Source: Halorussus aquaticus
GTDB taxonomy: Archaea; Halobacteriota; Halobacteria; Halobacteriales; Haladaptataceae
Length of the DNA stretch: 64,000 nucleotides
NCBI RefSeq assembly: GCF_024218795.1
Contig: NZ_CP100400.1
Location: forward strand, 2,046,001-2,110,000
Direction of reading: 5' to 3'
Positions within the stretch are counted from its first letter, which is position 1, and every line of letters begins with the position of its first letter. This document shows, in pieces, positions 36,251 through 44,878 of the stretch. The position numbers and the translations under genes were made by a program. A model generated the notes under the pieces. It had not been told where the DNA came from. It saw nothing but the letters and a program-made list of their open reading frames with translations, and ran no database searches.

Positions 36251-36278
36251 GGTGGGCTACCCCCACGATACGCCCACC
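36251..36278 (+). terminator. hairpin after the lipoprotein gene
   Basis: GGTGGGC (36251-36257) and GCCCACC (36272-36278) pair perfectly around a 14-base loop, three bases after the stop codon. Lacking a T-run, its terminator role is a guess. The rest of the 36248-36543 gap has no gene I can support, but ends in an AT-rich promoter. Confidence 0.4.
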
Positions 36279-36506
36279 ACGGTCGAGACTCGTTCAGCTA
36301 CCGTGTACGACCGGAGTGTCGCACGACTTCCCGACTGCGAGCGTCTCGGTCGTCGGAGCGGTCTGGTCACTGCTGTTGGGGATGCAGGTGACAGCAACTC
36401 CGACTCGAGTGTTGGACGCGGACGGCGAATCGAAGAGTACCGCAGTCGATGTCCCGTTCGTAACTGACGGCTGGTCAGCCGCCGCCAACATAAACATTCG
36501 TTTAAG

Positions 36507-36521
36507 CAATAAATATATGTG
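36507..36521 (+). promoter_or_regulatory. TATA element for the second DUF4870 gene
   Basis: caataaatatatgtg is the strongest AT-rich promoter-like block in this area and lies about 25-30 bases before the ATG at 36544. Confidence 0.55.
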
Positions 36522-36543
36522 TATTGGGGTCTAAATTTTCCAT

Positions 36544-36915
36544 ATGGATTCAGTAACGGAGTCCTCGGAGGACCGAAGCGCTGCCAAGCGAACGATTTTC
36601 GGGACGATCGTACATCTACTCGGTCTCGTTTTCGGAATTCTCGGTGTAGGAGTAGTCTATCTCCTGTCCGATGCGGCGTTCACGAAAACGAACGCCCGAA
36701 ACGCGTTAAACTGGCAGATTTTCGTCTTGGTGGTCGGCGCTCTGCTCGGCGTAATGGCGTTTGGTCTCAAAATGGTCTCGGATTGGTTCGTCATACTCGC
36801 GGCCTTGGGGACGCTACTATTGGTGGTTCTCAATACGGTGTTCTGTCTCGTAGCGGCAGTCAAAGCGCTTCGTGGGCAGGAATGGCGGTATCCATTCACA
36901 CCGGACATTCTGTAA
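36544..36915 (+). CDS. DUF4870-type (Tic20-like) membrane protein, second copy
   Basis: 123 residues with three hydrophobic helices. It shares the signature of the gene at 33991: LLSDAAFTKTNARNALNWQIF and the end KALRGQEWRYPFTPDI. It is therefore a paralog lying about 2.1 kb away on the other strand, with a winged-helix gene and a lipoprotein gene between the two copies. Start supported by the TATA block upstream. Function unknown. Confidence 0.82.
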   Translation: MDSVTESSEDRSAAKRTIFGTIVHLLGLVFGILGVGVVYLLSDAAFTKTNARNALNWQIFVLVVGALLGVMAFGLKMVSDWFVILAALGTLLLVVLNTVFCLVAAVKALRGQEWRYPFTPDIL

Positions 36916-37166
36916 GGAGTTCGAGAAGGGCGGCCGGTATTTCTCGATATCTCGGCGGTCCCGTTTCGGGAGTACCACGAGCAGCGAGTCGATACCGTCG
37001 CCTCCGAAGTTCCGGTCTGACGATTGCGACGAAATAACTCGGGACGAGGATCAATACCCGAACTCGAACCGTCCCTGCGTTCGAGTTGCCGGTTCGCACG
37101 GTCGAGCAGTCTGTCCGTGTGCCAAATTGGCACACGGTCAGGGAACGGGTGCGTATGGCCTTCGCC

Positions 37167-37796
37167 TCAGATTTCCGCGTCGATGACCGAACCGCTGACG
37201 CAGAAGTTGGTGTACTTCACGCAGACTTCGGCGTCGATGCTGAGGGTGACGTCGTAACCGCCGTCCCACGAAGCGTTCGCACAGATTCCGATATCGAGCG
37301 GAACGCTACCGTGCTTGAAGTCGACGCACACGTCCGAGTTCTTCTTCTCAATGCCGAACCCACCGACGGAGACGCAACTGCTGTTGAGACAGACGACGAC
37401 GTCGAGCGAAACCGCCTGCCACGACAGGGTCGGAACGATCTTCACCGTCAGGGTATCGCCGCCGATGTAGGGCACGTACGACGGGATGTCCTTGCTGAAG
37501 ATGACGATTTCCGGCAACGCCTGCGTCGTAATCCGGTCGTTGGACTGGGCGACTTCGGCGCCGTACACCTGCGACTGCGGCGTATCGCCCTGCGGCACTG
37601 CCTCCCACTTGCTGTGGTCGACTTCGCTCCACGAGAAGTCCTCCTCGTCGATCTTGGGGGACGAACCGGAGTCCTGAGCGGCGGATACACCGGGAACGCC
37701 AACTGCGCCTGCGCTGAGGAGGCCCGTGGTCAGGAGCATCTTTCGTCGGGGGAGGGTCTGTTCGCTGCTATCATCACTGCCTTTTTCTTCTGACAT
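37167..37796 (-). CDS. Tat-exported cysteine-containing protein of unknown function
   Basis: 209 residues from ATG 37796. The signal contains the twin-arginine motif LPRRKMLLTTGLL (about 15-27) followed by a hydrophobic core, with a cleavage site near SAAQD. The mature protein is beta-rich and holds six cysteines in spaced positions (VVCLNSSCVS, VCVDF, ICANAS, VCVKYTNFCVS). These could form three disulfides outside the cell or bind metal. No family recognised. Single gene; upstream is a 335-base gap with a small palindrome (37822-37834). Confidence 0.75.
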   Translation of the reverse strand: MSEEKGSDDSSEQTLPRRKMLLTTGLLSAGAVGVPGVSAAQDSGSSPKIDEEDFSWSEVDHSKWEAVPQGDTPQSQVYGAEVAQSNDRITTQALPEIVIFSKDIPSYVPYIGGDTLTVKIVPTLSWQAVSLDVVVCLNSSCVSVGGFGIEKKNSDVCVDFKHGSVPLDIGICANASWDGGYDVTLSIDAEVCVKYTNFCVSGSVIDAEI

Positions 37797-37821
37797 CGCA
37801 ATTTGGAATAAACACTGAGAC

Positions 37822-37834
37822 ATGATTAAATCAT
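37822..37834. promoter_or_regulatory. palindrome in the promoter of the Tat-exported protein
   Basis: ATGATTaAATCAT is a perfect inverted repeat 26-38 bases before the start codon, overlapping where the TATA element should be. It could be an operator or simply the TATA box. No other feature was seen in 37797-38132. Confidence 0.35.
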
Positions 37835-38132
37835 CTATTGGCCGTAACACGAACAATATCCTACTTACCGGACCGTGACGATTTCTTCGCTACGCGTGAG
37901 TAGGCCCGGTCGTCGGTAGACGAGTCCCGGTTTGCGGTCAAACGTGACAGAAATAATTTTGGAATACGACGGCTCCCCGAAGCAGCGCTCCGCTGAAGGT
38001 CCTCTTCGACTCGCAGAGACTAGCCGGGTGGAGTCGAGAAACTCTCCGTCGTCGGAGGACAGTTATCCTTCGAAGGTCAGTCCAGACCCATTGCGGGTTC
38101 GTACGATTCTTCCGTTTCCGCAGCGACGCTGT

Positions 38133-38924
38133 TTAGTTTGCCCGCGTGCGGTACTTCTGGTAGACTCGCTCGGCCCACGCGACTGCCTCGGTCGTGTCGT
38201 TTATCAATACCCCTTGGACGCCACCGTTCTCGTACACGGTGATACCCGCGTACGTGTCGTCCTCCTGCTCCATCACCCACAGTGCGTAGGGTAGCGTTCC
38301 CTCGAACGTGTAGAACGTAACGTCGTCGTGCGCCACCAGTGCCGTGATTCGGTCGCTTTTCACCTCGGAGAGCGATTCGAACACGGCCTCTTCCACGACT
38401 ATCTCGATCGTGATGGACTGGTCGCGAACGACCTCCGCGAGGGTGTCGGGAAACGAGCAGAGAGCGGTCGGCGTGAGACCGATCATCCGCGTAGACGACC
38501 GAAGCAATTCGTTGCGCTCTTCGAGTGCTGCTCCGGGGACGTGTGGATTCGCAGAATGTATCGTGACGTCTTCGAGGAACACGCGACTGATGGGGTTCTC
38601 TGACGAAAGGTGGTTCAGGATCTCACCGGCCGTCTCGAGGCGATTCGTGATTTCGGTGAAATCAGCGTATTCTGCCAACGCCAGACGTCCTTTCGTCGTC
38701 GGGTGATACGCTCCGTTGCGACGTTCGATACAATCGACGGATTCGAGGTCGTCGACGCCACGGTCGATTGTCGACCGTGATTTGTCTACGATGTCGATGA
38801 GTTCTGGCTTCGTCCGAGGTCGGTCGGCGACTGCGTCGAGAATATCGCTTCGCTTGTGGAGGACGTCTCGGAGTTCGTCGCCCACTTCGCGTTCGACCAG
38901 ATTGGTTAATTCCGTGTTGTCCAT
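38133..38924 (-). CDS. HTH regulator with FilR1 (DUF1724-type) domain
   Basis: 263 residues from ATG 38924 (MDNTELTNLVEREVGDEL); a longer N-terminal form from 38969 is possible. Residues about 20-85 make an HTH (ILDAVADRPRTKPELIDIVDKSRSTIDRGVDDL) with a wing in GAYHPTTKGRLAL. The C-terminal part (about 110-255), with LRSSTRMIGLTPTALC and LPYALWVMEQEDDTYAGITVY, is the FilR1 type found in many haloarchaeal regulators, a phospholipase-D-like/ligand domain. Target genes unknown. AT-rich aattaatta just upstream is a likely TATA. Bases 38925-39229 contain no gene. Confidence 0.83.
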   Translation of the reverse strand: MDNTELTNLVEREVGDELRDVLHKRSDILDAVADRPRTKPELIDIVDKSRSTIDRGVDDLESVDCIERRNGAYHPTTKGRLALAEYADFTEITNRLETAGEILNHLSSENPISRVFLEDVTIHSANPHVPGAALEERNELLRSSTRMIGLTPTALCSFPDTLAEVVRDQSITIEIVVEEAVFESLSEVKSDRITALVAHDDVTFYTFEGTLPYALWVMEQEDDTYAGITVYENGGVQGVLINDTTEAVAWAERVYQKYRTRAN

Positions 38925-39229
38925 AATTCGATTATGGGCGGCGAGCAGATAATTAATTTTCTTATTCATATGATAGGAAGTTTGAAGTGTGGTGGAGATT
39001 GAAATCTTTGGAAACTGTTTCGTGCGTTTCGACTGGGACCGACCTCGAAGCAAAGCAATCGAAGTTCCGTGTCGAGATGGAACTATCCGGTCGGTCTCAC
39101 GGGTACGACGCGTTCACAGTAACGTGTCTACGTCGGAAAATCGAACGACGAGAGACGGTCCTATCACACGACCGGGTACTGTTGGGTCACGAACGAAGTC
39201 AGCAAAATACCGACCGCGGTCTCTCTCGA

Positions 39230-39709
39230 TTAGTTCTCGGCGCTCGCGAACGATTCGAGGACTTCGTCGTAGTCGGGTTCGACGCCGGGGTCGTCGCTGA
39301 CCCACTTGTAGACGACGGTACCGTCGCCGTCGACCACGAAGACCGAGCGCTTGGCGACGCCGTAGTAGCCCATGTCCGCGAAGTCCATCTCCACGTCGTA
39401 GGCGTCGATAATCTCCTTGTTGGAGTCGCTGACGAGACCGAAACTCAGGTCCTCTTGGTCGCGGAACTCGTTGAGCGAGAACGGCGCGTCCACGCTGACA
39501 CCGTAGACGGTCGCGCCCTCGTCCTCGAACTCGTCGAGTCTCTGCTCGAAGGTGGCCATCTCTGTCGTGCAGACCCCGGTGAACGCGCCCGGGAAGAACG
39601 CGAGGACGACGGGCGCCTCGTCGAAGTGGTCCGAGAACGTGAACTCCGTTACGTCGCCGTTTGCGAGCGGTGCAGTGAAATCAGGTGCGTCGTCGCCAAC
39701 TTCTACCAT
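39230..39709 (-). CDS. peroxiredoxin (AhpC/TSA, BCP-like redoxin)
   Basis: 159 residues from ATG 39709. Thioredoxin fold with the peroxidatic site FFPGAFTGVCTTE, the PxxxTxxC motif with Cys47. No clear resolving cysteine is seen elsewhere, so it would be a 1-Cys type or use an external thiol. It reduces peroxides. A much longer upstream frame is rejected because it is not peroxiredoxin-like. Monocistronic. Confidence 0.92.
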   Translation of the reverse strand: MVEVGDDAPDFTAPLANGDVTEFTFSDHFDEAPVVLAFFPGAFTGVCTTEMATFEQRLDEFEDEGATVYGVSVDAPFSLNEFRDQEDLSFGLVSDSNKEIIDAYDVEMDFADMGYYGVAKRSVFVVDGDGTVVYKWVSDDPGVEPDYDEVLESFASAEN

Positions 39710-39936
39710 TACGTGTCTCACTATACGCATCCACGAAAAGACAGTTCCGAATTTCGTTGGACCGCCAGAGAAGCCTACGACGGGGAGACTCCTGTACGAC
39801 GACGACCCTCGTCCCGGCGGCGGACTGCAACTCGACCGACAGTTCAACGGTCCTTCTTGATGCGTTCGGCCGTCTTCTCGCGTCCGAGGAACTAGCAAAA
39901 AGCCTATAATCCAGAATAAGCTATCCTAACGTAGAG

Positions 39937-40215
39937 ATGGTACAGATGATTCCACTGTTCGGACCCGTGCCCGGCGGGATGGAGATGATGGTGATTCTCC
40001 TCATCGCCGTCCTGCTGTTCGGCGCGAACAAGATTCCGAAACTCGCGCGCTCGACGGGCGAGGCCATGGGCGAATTCAAGAAGGGGCGTCAGGAAGTCGA
40101 AGACGAACTCCGCGAGATGCAGGAGAGCGGCACCGACTCGGTCGCCACCGAGACGGAACCCGCGACCGAGACGGAACCCGCGACCGAGACGAACACCAGC
40201 ACCGACTCCGAATAA
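39937..40215 (+). CDS. tatA: twin-arginine translocase subunit TatA/TatE
   Basis: 92 residues. A short N-terminus with FGPVPGGMEMMVILLIAVLL forms the single membrane helix (about 14-32), followed by FGANKIPKLARSTGEAMGEFKKG, the amphipathic helix signature of TatA. The tail carries two direct repeats of TETEPA. The first ATG (39937) or the one three codons on could start. TatA forms the pore for folded proteins, the main export route in haloarchaea. TatC is not in the window. The 39710-39936 gap holds promoters. Confidence 0.9.
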   Translation: MVQMIPLFGPVPGGMEMMVILLIAVLLFGANKIPKLARSTGEAMGEFKKGRQEVEDELREMQESGTDSVATETEPATETEPATETNTSTDSE

Positions 40216-40233
40216 TCCGCCATTTTTCGTCGG

Positions 40234-40306
40234 GGGCGTGTGGCCTAGTGGATAGGGCAGGAGGTTCCTAACCTCCTGACCGCGGGTTCGAATCCCGTCA
40301 CGCCCG
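40234..40306 (+). tRNA. tRNA-Arg (CCU)
   Basis: Acceptor stem GGGCGTG/CACGCCC, anticodon stem GGAGG/CCTCC around loop TTCCTAA with anticodon CCT, T-arm GCGGGTTCGAATCCCGT. 73 nt, no intron and no encoded CCA. Confidence 0.95.
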
Positions 40307-40337
40307 TTCTCGTGTCCAGCGACGCGAGACCGAGAAC
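40306..40337 (+). terminator. hairpin after tRNA-Arg
   Basis: GTTCTCG (40306-40312) can pair with CGAGAAC (40331-40337). It overlaps the last base of the tRNA and may end its transcript or be a coincidence. The T-arm-like sequence at 40345-40356 follows. Confidence 0.3.
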
Positions 40338-40507
40338 GGTGCAGGGATTCGAATCCGTGAGGTCGCACGACCCACCGCGATTGCTCACGCCCATTCCCCT
40401 ACCGAACACCGGGCGGGGACGACACAAGGACACGGACCAGCGTCACACCCGCGACCGGTCTACTGAGCGGTGATGACTGCGTACGCTCTCTCCGCGGCGG
40501 TGGACTC

Positions 40508-40813
40508 GTGATTTGGCAAGACCTCGTCTTCTCGCTCGGGACGAGTCTCCCGTCGGCCGCGCTCGGCGTCGTTTACGGCGCGAGTTTCTACAACGTGGGG
40601 ATTGCATTCTCGGCGTCCGGTGCGCTGTCGACCGGCGTTCTCTGGGCGGGCATCGCCGGAAGGCGCTCGCTGTCCATCTCCGCGCCGCTCTCCGACGAGG
40701 TGGCTGCCGTCCGCGCGCGACTGTCCGACTACTCTGTCGGACGAGGAAAAGATCTAAAATCGACTGTTTCGAGGCCGATTACAGGAACGCGAACTGCGTC
40801 GTTCGCCGTTTGA
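40508..40813 (+). CDS. small haloarchaeal membrane protein, possibly internally deleted
   Basis: GTG start and 101 codons. The first part MIWQDLVFSLGTSLPSAALG, then a second hydrophobic helix (FYNVGIAFSASGALSTGVLW), resembles a haloarchaeal family of about 70-residue membrane proteins. As I remember, it reads MIWQDLVF, a longer first helix with a Pro-Thr-Leu-Arg-Asp stretch, and then LGTSLPS. Here that middle segment appears to be missing, and the part after about residue 50 does not look conserved. It may be a deleted pseudogene or a diverged short version. The following region to 41081 shows no gene. Confidence 0.4.
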   Translation: MIWQDLVFSLGTSLPSAALGVVYGASFYNVGIAFSASGALSTGVLWAGIAGRRSLSISAPLSDEVAAVRARLSDYSVGRGKDLKSTVSRPITGTRTASFAV

Positions 40814-41081
40814 TTCGACCCTTCTTCACGTCTGTAGCGGTTCGACCTGTCCGCGATTGGGAAGCTACGTACATTGTATTCGCACATAGGTCCGGGGGAA
40901 CATGAATTTACTCGGAGAATAACACACATACCCACGCGAGAACCGTTCACGCCCCTCGGCCGCGAATCCACCCTCCGCTTTTCGGCCGCGAACCTGCTGC
41001 AGACCTCCGGGTTACAGGGACGGAGACGTCGCTCGTGGGGCAACCGAACTGTGGCGTCGAACCGAAAAGAGGACCGGACGT

Positions 41082-41153
41082 TATCCGTCGCCGTGTTCGT
41101 CGGTGATGACGACTTCGCCGTCCCGCACGTCCACGTTGATGAGCGTCTTCACG
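41082..41153. repeat. 72-base copy of the 3' end of the purine phosphoribosyltransferase gene
   Basis: Identical base for base to 41260-41331, which is the last part of the phosphoribosyltransferase gene with its stop. The copy also ends in a stop (TAA) in the same frame on the minus strand. The sequence on each side differs. Between the copies lie 106 bases (41154-41259) with no gene. Confidence 0.9.
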
Positions 41154-41258
41154 ACGACCTTTTCCTGCGCGAGCGCCCTCCGGACGCTCGCTTGCAAAAC
41201 GTCGATGAAAAGACCGCTAATCCCGCTTCGAACCCGGTAGCGGCCACTTCTCGCTTTC

Positions 41259-41825
41259 CTATCCGTCGCCGTGTTCGTCGGTGATGACGACTTCGCCGTC
41301 CCGCACGTCCACGTTGATGAGCGTCTTCACGTCGTAGTCGGTGTCGTCGAGTTCGTTTGGACCCTCCTTCTTGATGACTGCGAGCACGTCGGCCACGTCC
41401 GCGCCGATGTGTTCGAGCGCCTCGGTGATGGCCTTCATCGTCCCGCCCGTACTGAGAACGTCGTCGAGGAGGAGGACGCGGTCGCCGTCGTGGACGTTGT
41501 TGACGTACATCTCGTTCTCGGAGTAGCCCGTCTGCTGGGAGAGCGCGACTTCACCCTCCAGTCCGTACTCGCGCTTGCGGATGACCACCAGCGGGATGTC
41601 GGTCATCAGCGACACCGCGGTGGAGATGTGGATGCCCATCGCCGCGGGTGTGACGATTTTGTCCACGTCCTCCAGTTCGGCCTTCCGGATGATCTGGATG
41701 ACTATCTCTCGAAGCAGGCCGGGTTCCAGCATCGGAATCCCGTCGCTGATGGGGTGTACGAAGTAGTGGTACCCGTCTTTCTCGATGATCGGCGCGTCGA
41801 GCAGCGACTGCCTCAGTTTATCCAT
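41259..41825 (-). CDS. hpt: purine (hypoxanthine/guanine-type) phosphoribosyltransferase
   Basis: 188 residues from ATG 41825 ([21 protein letters not shown]). The PRPP-binding motif is [13 protein letters not shown] (about 115-127), with the ALSQQTGYS flexible loop before it. In archaea such proteins are called HGPRTase-like or adenine PRTases. They salvage purine bases with PRPP; the base preference is not readable from the sequence. The gene is full length. Its last 72 bases are duplicated 178 bases downstream. The divergent mrpA start leaves 198 bases for promoters. Confidence 0.88.
   Translation of the reverse strand: MDKLRQSLLDAPIIEKDGYHYFVHPISDGIPMLEPGLLREIVIQIIRKAELEDVDKIVTPAAMGIHISTAVSLMTDIPLVVIRKREYGLEGEVALSQQTGYSENEMYVNNVHDGDRVLLLDDVLSTGGTMKAITEALEHIGADVADVLAVIKKEGPNELDDTDYDVKTLINVDVRDGEVVITDEHGDG
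41260..41331. repeat. 72-base direct repeat, copy inside the phosphoribosyltransferase gene
   Basis: Second copy, offset by 178 bases from the first. It covers the coding end from VKTLINVDV to the stop. Confidence 0.9.
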
Positions 41826-41990
41826 GTTGGGGGTACTCGACACGACAATAAAAGCTGACGGAATCGCGTGGCTACCGTGCGAGGGATTCTCTACGCCGTG
41901 AGACTGCTCCCGCACGGGACCGTAGCTGAATCATCTTTCGCATGCGGGCGCACTCGTAGACAATCCCGAGACCGCGACCCAAATTTGAGA

Positions 41991-42000
41991 ACTGTTAAGT
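41991..42000 (+). promoter_or_regulatory. TATA element of the mrp operon
   Basis: ctgttaagtc lies about 28 bases before the mrpA GTG, so the operon transcript should be leaderless. Confidence 0.55.
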
Positions 42001-42023
42001 CCGGTCCGAGGCGAGTCTCGCAC

Positions 42024-44417
42024 GTGCAACCGACACCGGACCCGGCAGCGTCGGCGGTACTCGCCGTCGTGTTCCTGCCGTTCGTGGCCGCCGCACTGGT
42101 GCCGTTCGTCTATCGGGTACTGGGCGAGCGCACCGCTTACTACGCGGCCGCGGTGGCGCTGGCTTGCTTCGGTCTCGTGGCGAGCCAGTACGGCACGCAC
42201 GGCGCGGTTTCGGTCCCGTGGATTCCCTCGCTCGGGGTCTCGGTGAGTCTCTACGTCGACGGACTCTCGCTGCTCATCGGCTTTCTGGCCAGCGGCGTCG
42301 GCGTCCTCATCCTCACCTACTCCGGCGGCTACATGCACGGCGAACCGGCACAGGCCAAGTACTACGCCGCGCTGCTCGCGTTCATGGGGTCGATGCTCGG
42401 CGTGGCGTTCGCCGCCGACCTCGTCGCACTGTTCGTCTTCTGGGAACTGACCAGTCTCTCGTCGTTCGTCCTCATCGGTCACTACCAGCGACAGAAAAGT
42501 TCGCAGTACGCCGCCCGGAAGTCGATGCTCATCACCGTCTCGGGCGGCCTGTTCATGCTCGTGGGGTTCCTGCTGCTACACGACGTGCTGCTCGACGTGA
42601 CCTCCGGGGCGAACGCGTTCAGCATCGTCTGGATGCTAGAACACCCCGAACTGGTGCAGGAGGAACTCCGGGCGGCCGGACTCTTCCTGCCCGTCCTCGG
42701 ACTCCTCGGCATCGGCGCGGCCGCCAAGTCCGCGCAGGTCCCGCTTCACATCTGGCTGCCGAACGCGATGGAGGCACCCACACCGGTCTCGGCGTTCCTC
42801 CACTCGGCCACGATGGTGAAGGCGGGCGTCTACCTCCTCGGGCGCTTCCGACCGATTCTGGTCGGCGAGGAGTGGCAGTTACTGTTCGCCGTCCTCGGAC
42901 TGACGACGATGACCGTCGCCGCGATTCTGGCGGTCGGCGCGACCGACATCAAGGAACTGCTGGCGTACTCGACGGCCAGTCACCTCGGTCTCATCGTGGC
43001 CGGGTTCGGCTTCGTCTCCGAACTCGGCGGCGAGACCGGCGCGTTCCACATCGTCAACCACGCGGCGTTCAAGGCCGCGCTGTTCCTCGTGGCGGGAATC
43101 ATCGCCCACGAGGCCGGGACTCGCAAGATAGAGAATCTGGGCGGACTGAAGGACGACCTCCCGATAACCGCAGGTATCACGGCCGTCGCGACACTCGGGA
43201 TGGCCGGAGTCCCGCCGTTCAACGGCTTCTACTCCAAGGAACTCCTGTTCGAGGCCGCGTGGGAGGCCGCCGCGCACGCGGGCGGTCTCGCGTGGCTCTA
43301 CCCCACGGTCGCGGTGTTCGGGAGCGTCTTCACCTTCCTCTACTCCATCCGGTTCCTGATGCTGTTCTTCGGCGAGAAGCCGACGGGCCTCCACAAGGTC
43401 CACTCGCCGCCCAAGACGATGCTCGTGCCCCCGCTCGTCCTCGGCGTCGTCGCGGGCCTCATCAGCCTCGGCGGCGTCCTCGGCACGTTCGGAGTTCACT
43501 TCGCGCCGTTCGACCACTTCGTCGAAGAAGTCTGGGCGAGTACGCTCCCGCCGGAGGCCGACCTTCACGGCGGCTTCAGCTATCACGTCCCGACCCACCT
43601 CACCCCGGCGGCCGCGATGAGTGCGGTCACCATCGCTCTCGGCGCGGCGGCCTACCCCTTCTACGGTCGGCTTCACCGCGGCGTGAACCGCCTGACCGAC
43701 GTAGACCTCCTGCGCGCCAACTGGTACTACGACTCGGCGGTGTTCGGTCTGAACGACTGGAGCGACACGGCGAGCGAGGTCGTCCAGAACGGTCTGCTGC
43801 GGACCTACGTGACGTGGGCGATGGCCGCGGTCGCGGCCCTCGCGCTCGCCGGATACGCCGCGACGAGCGTCGCGCTTCCCGACTTCACGGACTTCGCCGT
43901 CACCCTCCCTATCGCGCTCGTGCTGGGGGTCGCCATCGTCGGCGCGATTGCGGTGTCCATCGCGCCCTCGCACATCTCGGGCGTGCTGACCCTCTCGATT
44001 CTGGGGTTCATGGTCGCGGTGTTCTACGTCCTCGCGTCCGCCCCTGACCTCGCGCTGACCCAGTTGGTCGTCGAGACCCTCACGCTGGTCATCTTCCTGA
44101 TGGTCCTCGACAAACTCCCGGCGTTCTACGGGAACGCGGGCCGCGGGAAGATGATGCGCGACGGCGTCCTCTCGGCGGTCGTCGGCGCGACCGTGTTCGT
44201 GACCGTGCTGGTCTCGACCGCGGCGACGCCCGACGACGGCATCGCCCACGAGTTCGTCGAGCGTGCGGTCTCCGAGGGCGGGGGCGGCAACGTCGTCAAC
44301 GTCATCCTCGTGGACTTCCGAGCGTTCGACACGATGGGCGAGATATCGGTCGTCGCGATGGCCGCCCTCTCGGTGCTGACGCTAGTTGCGATGCGAGAGC
44401 GAGGTGAGACCCAATGA
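42024..44417 (+). CDS. mrpA: Mrp Na+/H+ antiporter subunit A (with MbhD/E-like tail)
   Basis: 797 residues from GTG 42024. The first 500 residues are a NuoL-like proton-channel domain with some 14 helices, including FFALLAFMGSMLGVAFA-like segments, VFWELTSLSSFVLIG and LHSATMVKAGVYLLGRF. The C-terminal 200 residues form the MrpA-specific MbhD/MbhE-like part (LTQLVVETLTLVIFLMVLDKLP and VVNVILVDFRAFDTMGEI). It is the first gene of a seven-gene Mrp operon that exports Na+ in exchange for H+. GTG is preferred because it follows the TATA box by about 28 bases. Confidence 0.94.
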   Translation: MQPTPDPAASAVLAVVFLPFVAAALVPFVYRVLGERTAYYAAAVALACFGLVASQYGTHGAVSVPWIPSLGVSVSLYVDGLSLLIGFLASGVGVLILTYSGGYMHGEPAQAKYYAALLAFMGSMLGVAFAADLVALFVFWELTSLSSFVLIGHYQRQKSSQYAARKSMLITVSGGLFMLVGFLLLHDVLLDVTSGANAFSIVWMLEHPELVQEELRAAGLFLPVLGLLGIGAAAKSAQVPLHIWLPNAMEAPTPVSAFLHSATMVKAGVYLLGRFRPILVGEEWQLLFAVLGLTTMTVAAILAVGATDIKELLAYSTASHLGLIVAGFGFVSELGGETGAFHIVNHAAFKAALFLVAGIIAHEAGTRKIENLGGLKDDLPITAGITAVATLGMAGVPPFNGFYSKELLFEAAWEAAAHAGGLAWLYPTVAVFGSVFTFLYSIRFLMLFFGEKPTGLHKVHSPPKTMLVPPLVLGVVAGLISLGGVLGTFGVHFAPFDHFVEEVWASTLPPEADLHGGFSYHVPTHLTPAAAMSAVTIALGAAAYPFYGRLHRGVNRLTDVDLLRANWYYDSAVFGLNDWSDTASEVVQNGLLRTYVTWAMAAVAALALAGYAATSVALPDFTDFAVTLPIALVLGVAIVGAIAVSIAPSHISGVLTLSILGFMVAVFYVLASAPDLALTQLVVETLTLVIFLMVLDKLPAFYGNAGRGKMMRDGVLSAVVGATVFVTVLVSTAATPDDGIAHEFVERAVSEGGGGNVVNVILVDFRAFDTMGEISVVAMAALSVLTLVAMRERGETQ

Positions 44418-44878
44418 GTACGGTAATCGCACGAACCGTGACCCGGACAGTGGTACCGCTAATCCTCGTGACCGCCATCGCCCTGCTGTTGCAGGGTCAC
44501 AACCTCCCCGGTGGCGGGTTCATCGGCGGGGTGTTGACAGTGACCGCGTTCGCCCTGATATACGTCATCTACGGGCTGGACTACCTCGAAGAGGAGTTGC
44601 TCCACCAGAACCGCGAACCCCTGCTGGAGTCGGTCGAACACGGCATCGTGGAGAACTACCAACTCGCCTTCGGGGTGGGATTGGGCGTGGCCGCCGTCGC
44701 GGGTCTCGTCCCGTTGCTGTTCGGCTACAACTTCCTCTATCAGGACTTCTGGGTCCTGCACCACCTGCCCATCTACGGCGAACTCCACGTCGCGAGCGCG
44801 CTCGCGTTCGACCTCGGCGTCTACTTCGTCGTGGTCGGCGCGCTACTCACGATTCTCGCGGTGGTGGGAACCGAATGA
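44414..44878 (+). CDS. mrpB: Mrp antiporter subunit B
   Basis: 154 residues with four helices. MnhB signature HNLPGGGFIGGVLTVTAFAL follows the first helix. The ATG overlaps the mrpA stop by four bases, and its stop overlaps mrpC by four. Assigned from order and signature. Confidence 0.93.
   Translation: MSTVIARTVTRTVVPLILVTAIALLLQGHNLPGGGFIGGVLTVTAFALIYVIYGLDYLEEELLHQNREPLLESVEHGIVENYQLAFGVGLGVAAVAGLVPLLFGYNFLYQDFWVLHHLPIYGELHVASALAFDLGVYFVVVGALLTILAVVGTE

Noticed and set aside
36316-36534. A 72-codon plus-strand frame in the gap before the second DUF4870 gene
   Set aside because: GTG start, no family, poor composition, and it overlaps the AT-rich promoter.
40341-40361. T-arm-like sequence with the palindrome GGATTCGAATCC after tRNA-Arg
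   Set aside because: No acceptor or anticodon stem around it, and it does not match the tRNA-Arg 3' end well enough to be an attachment repeat. Could be a decayed tRNA fragment, not supportable.
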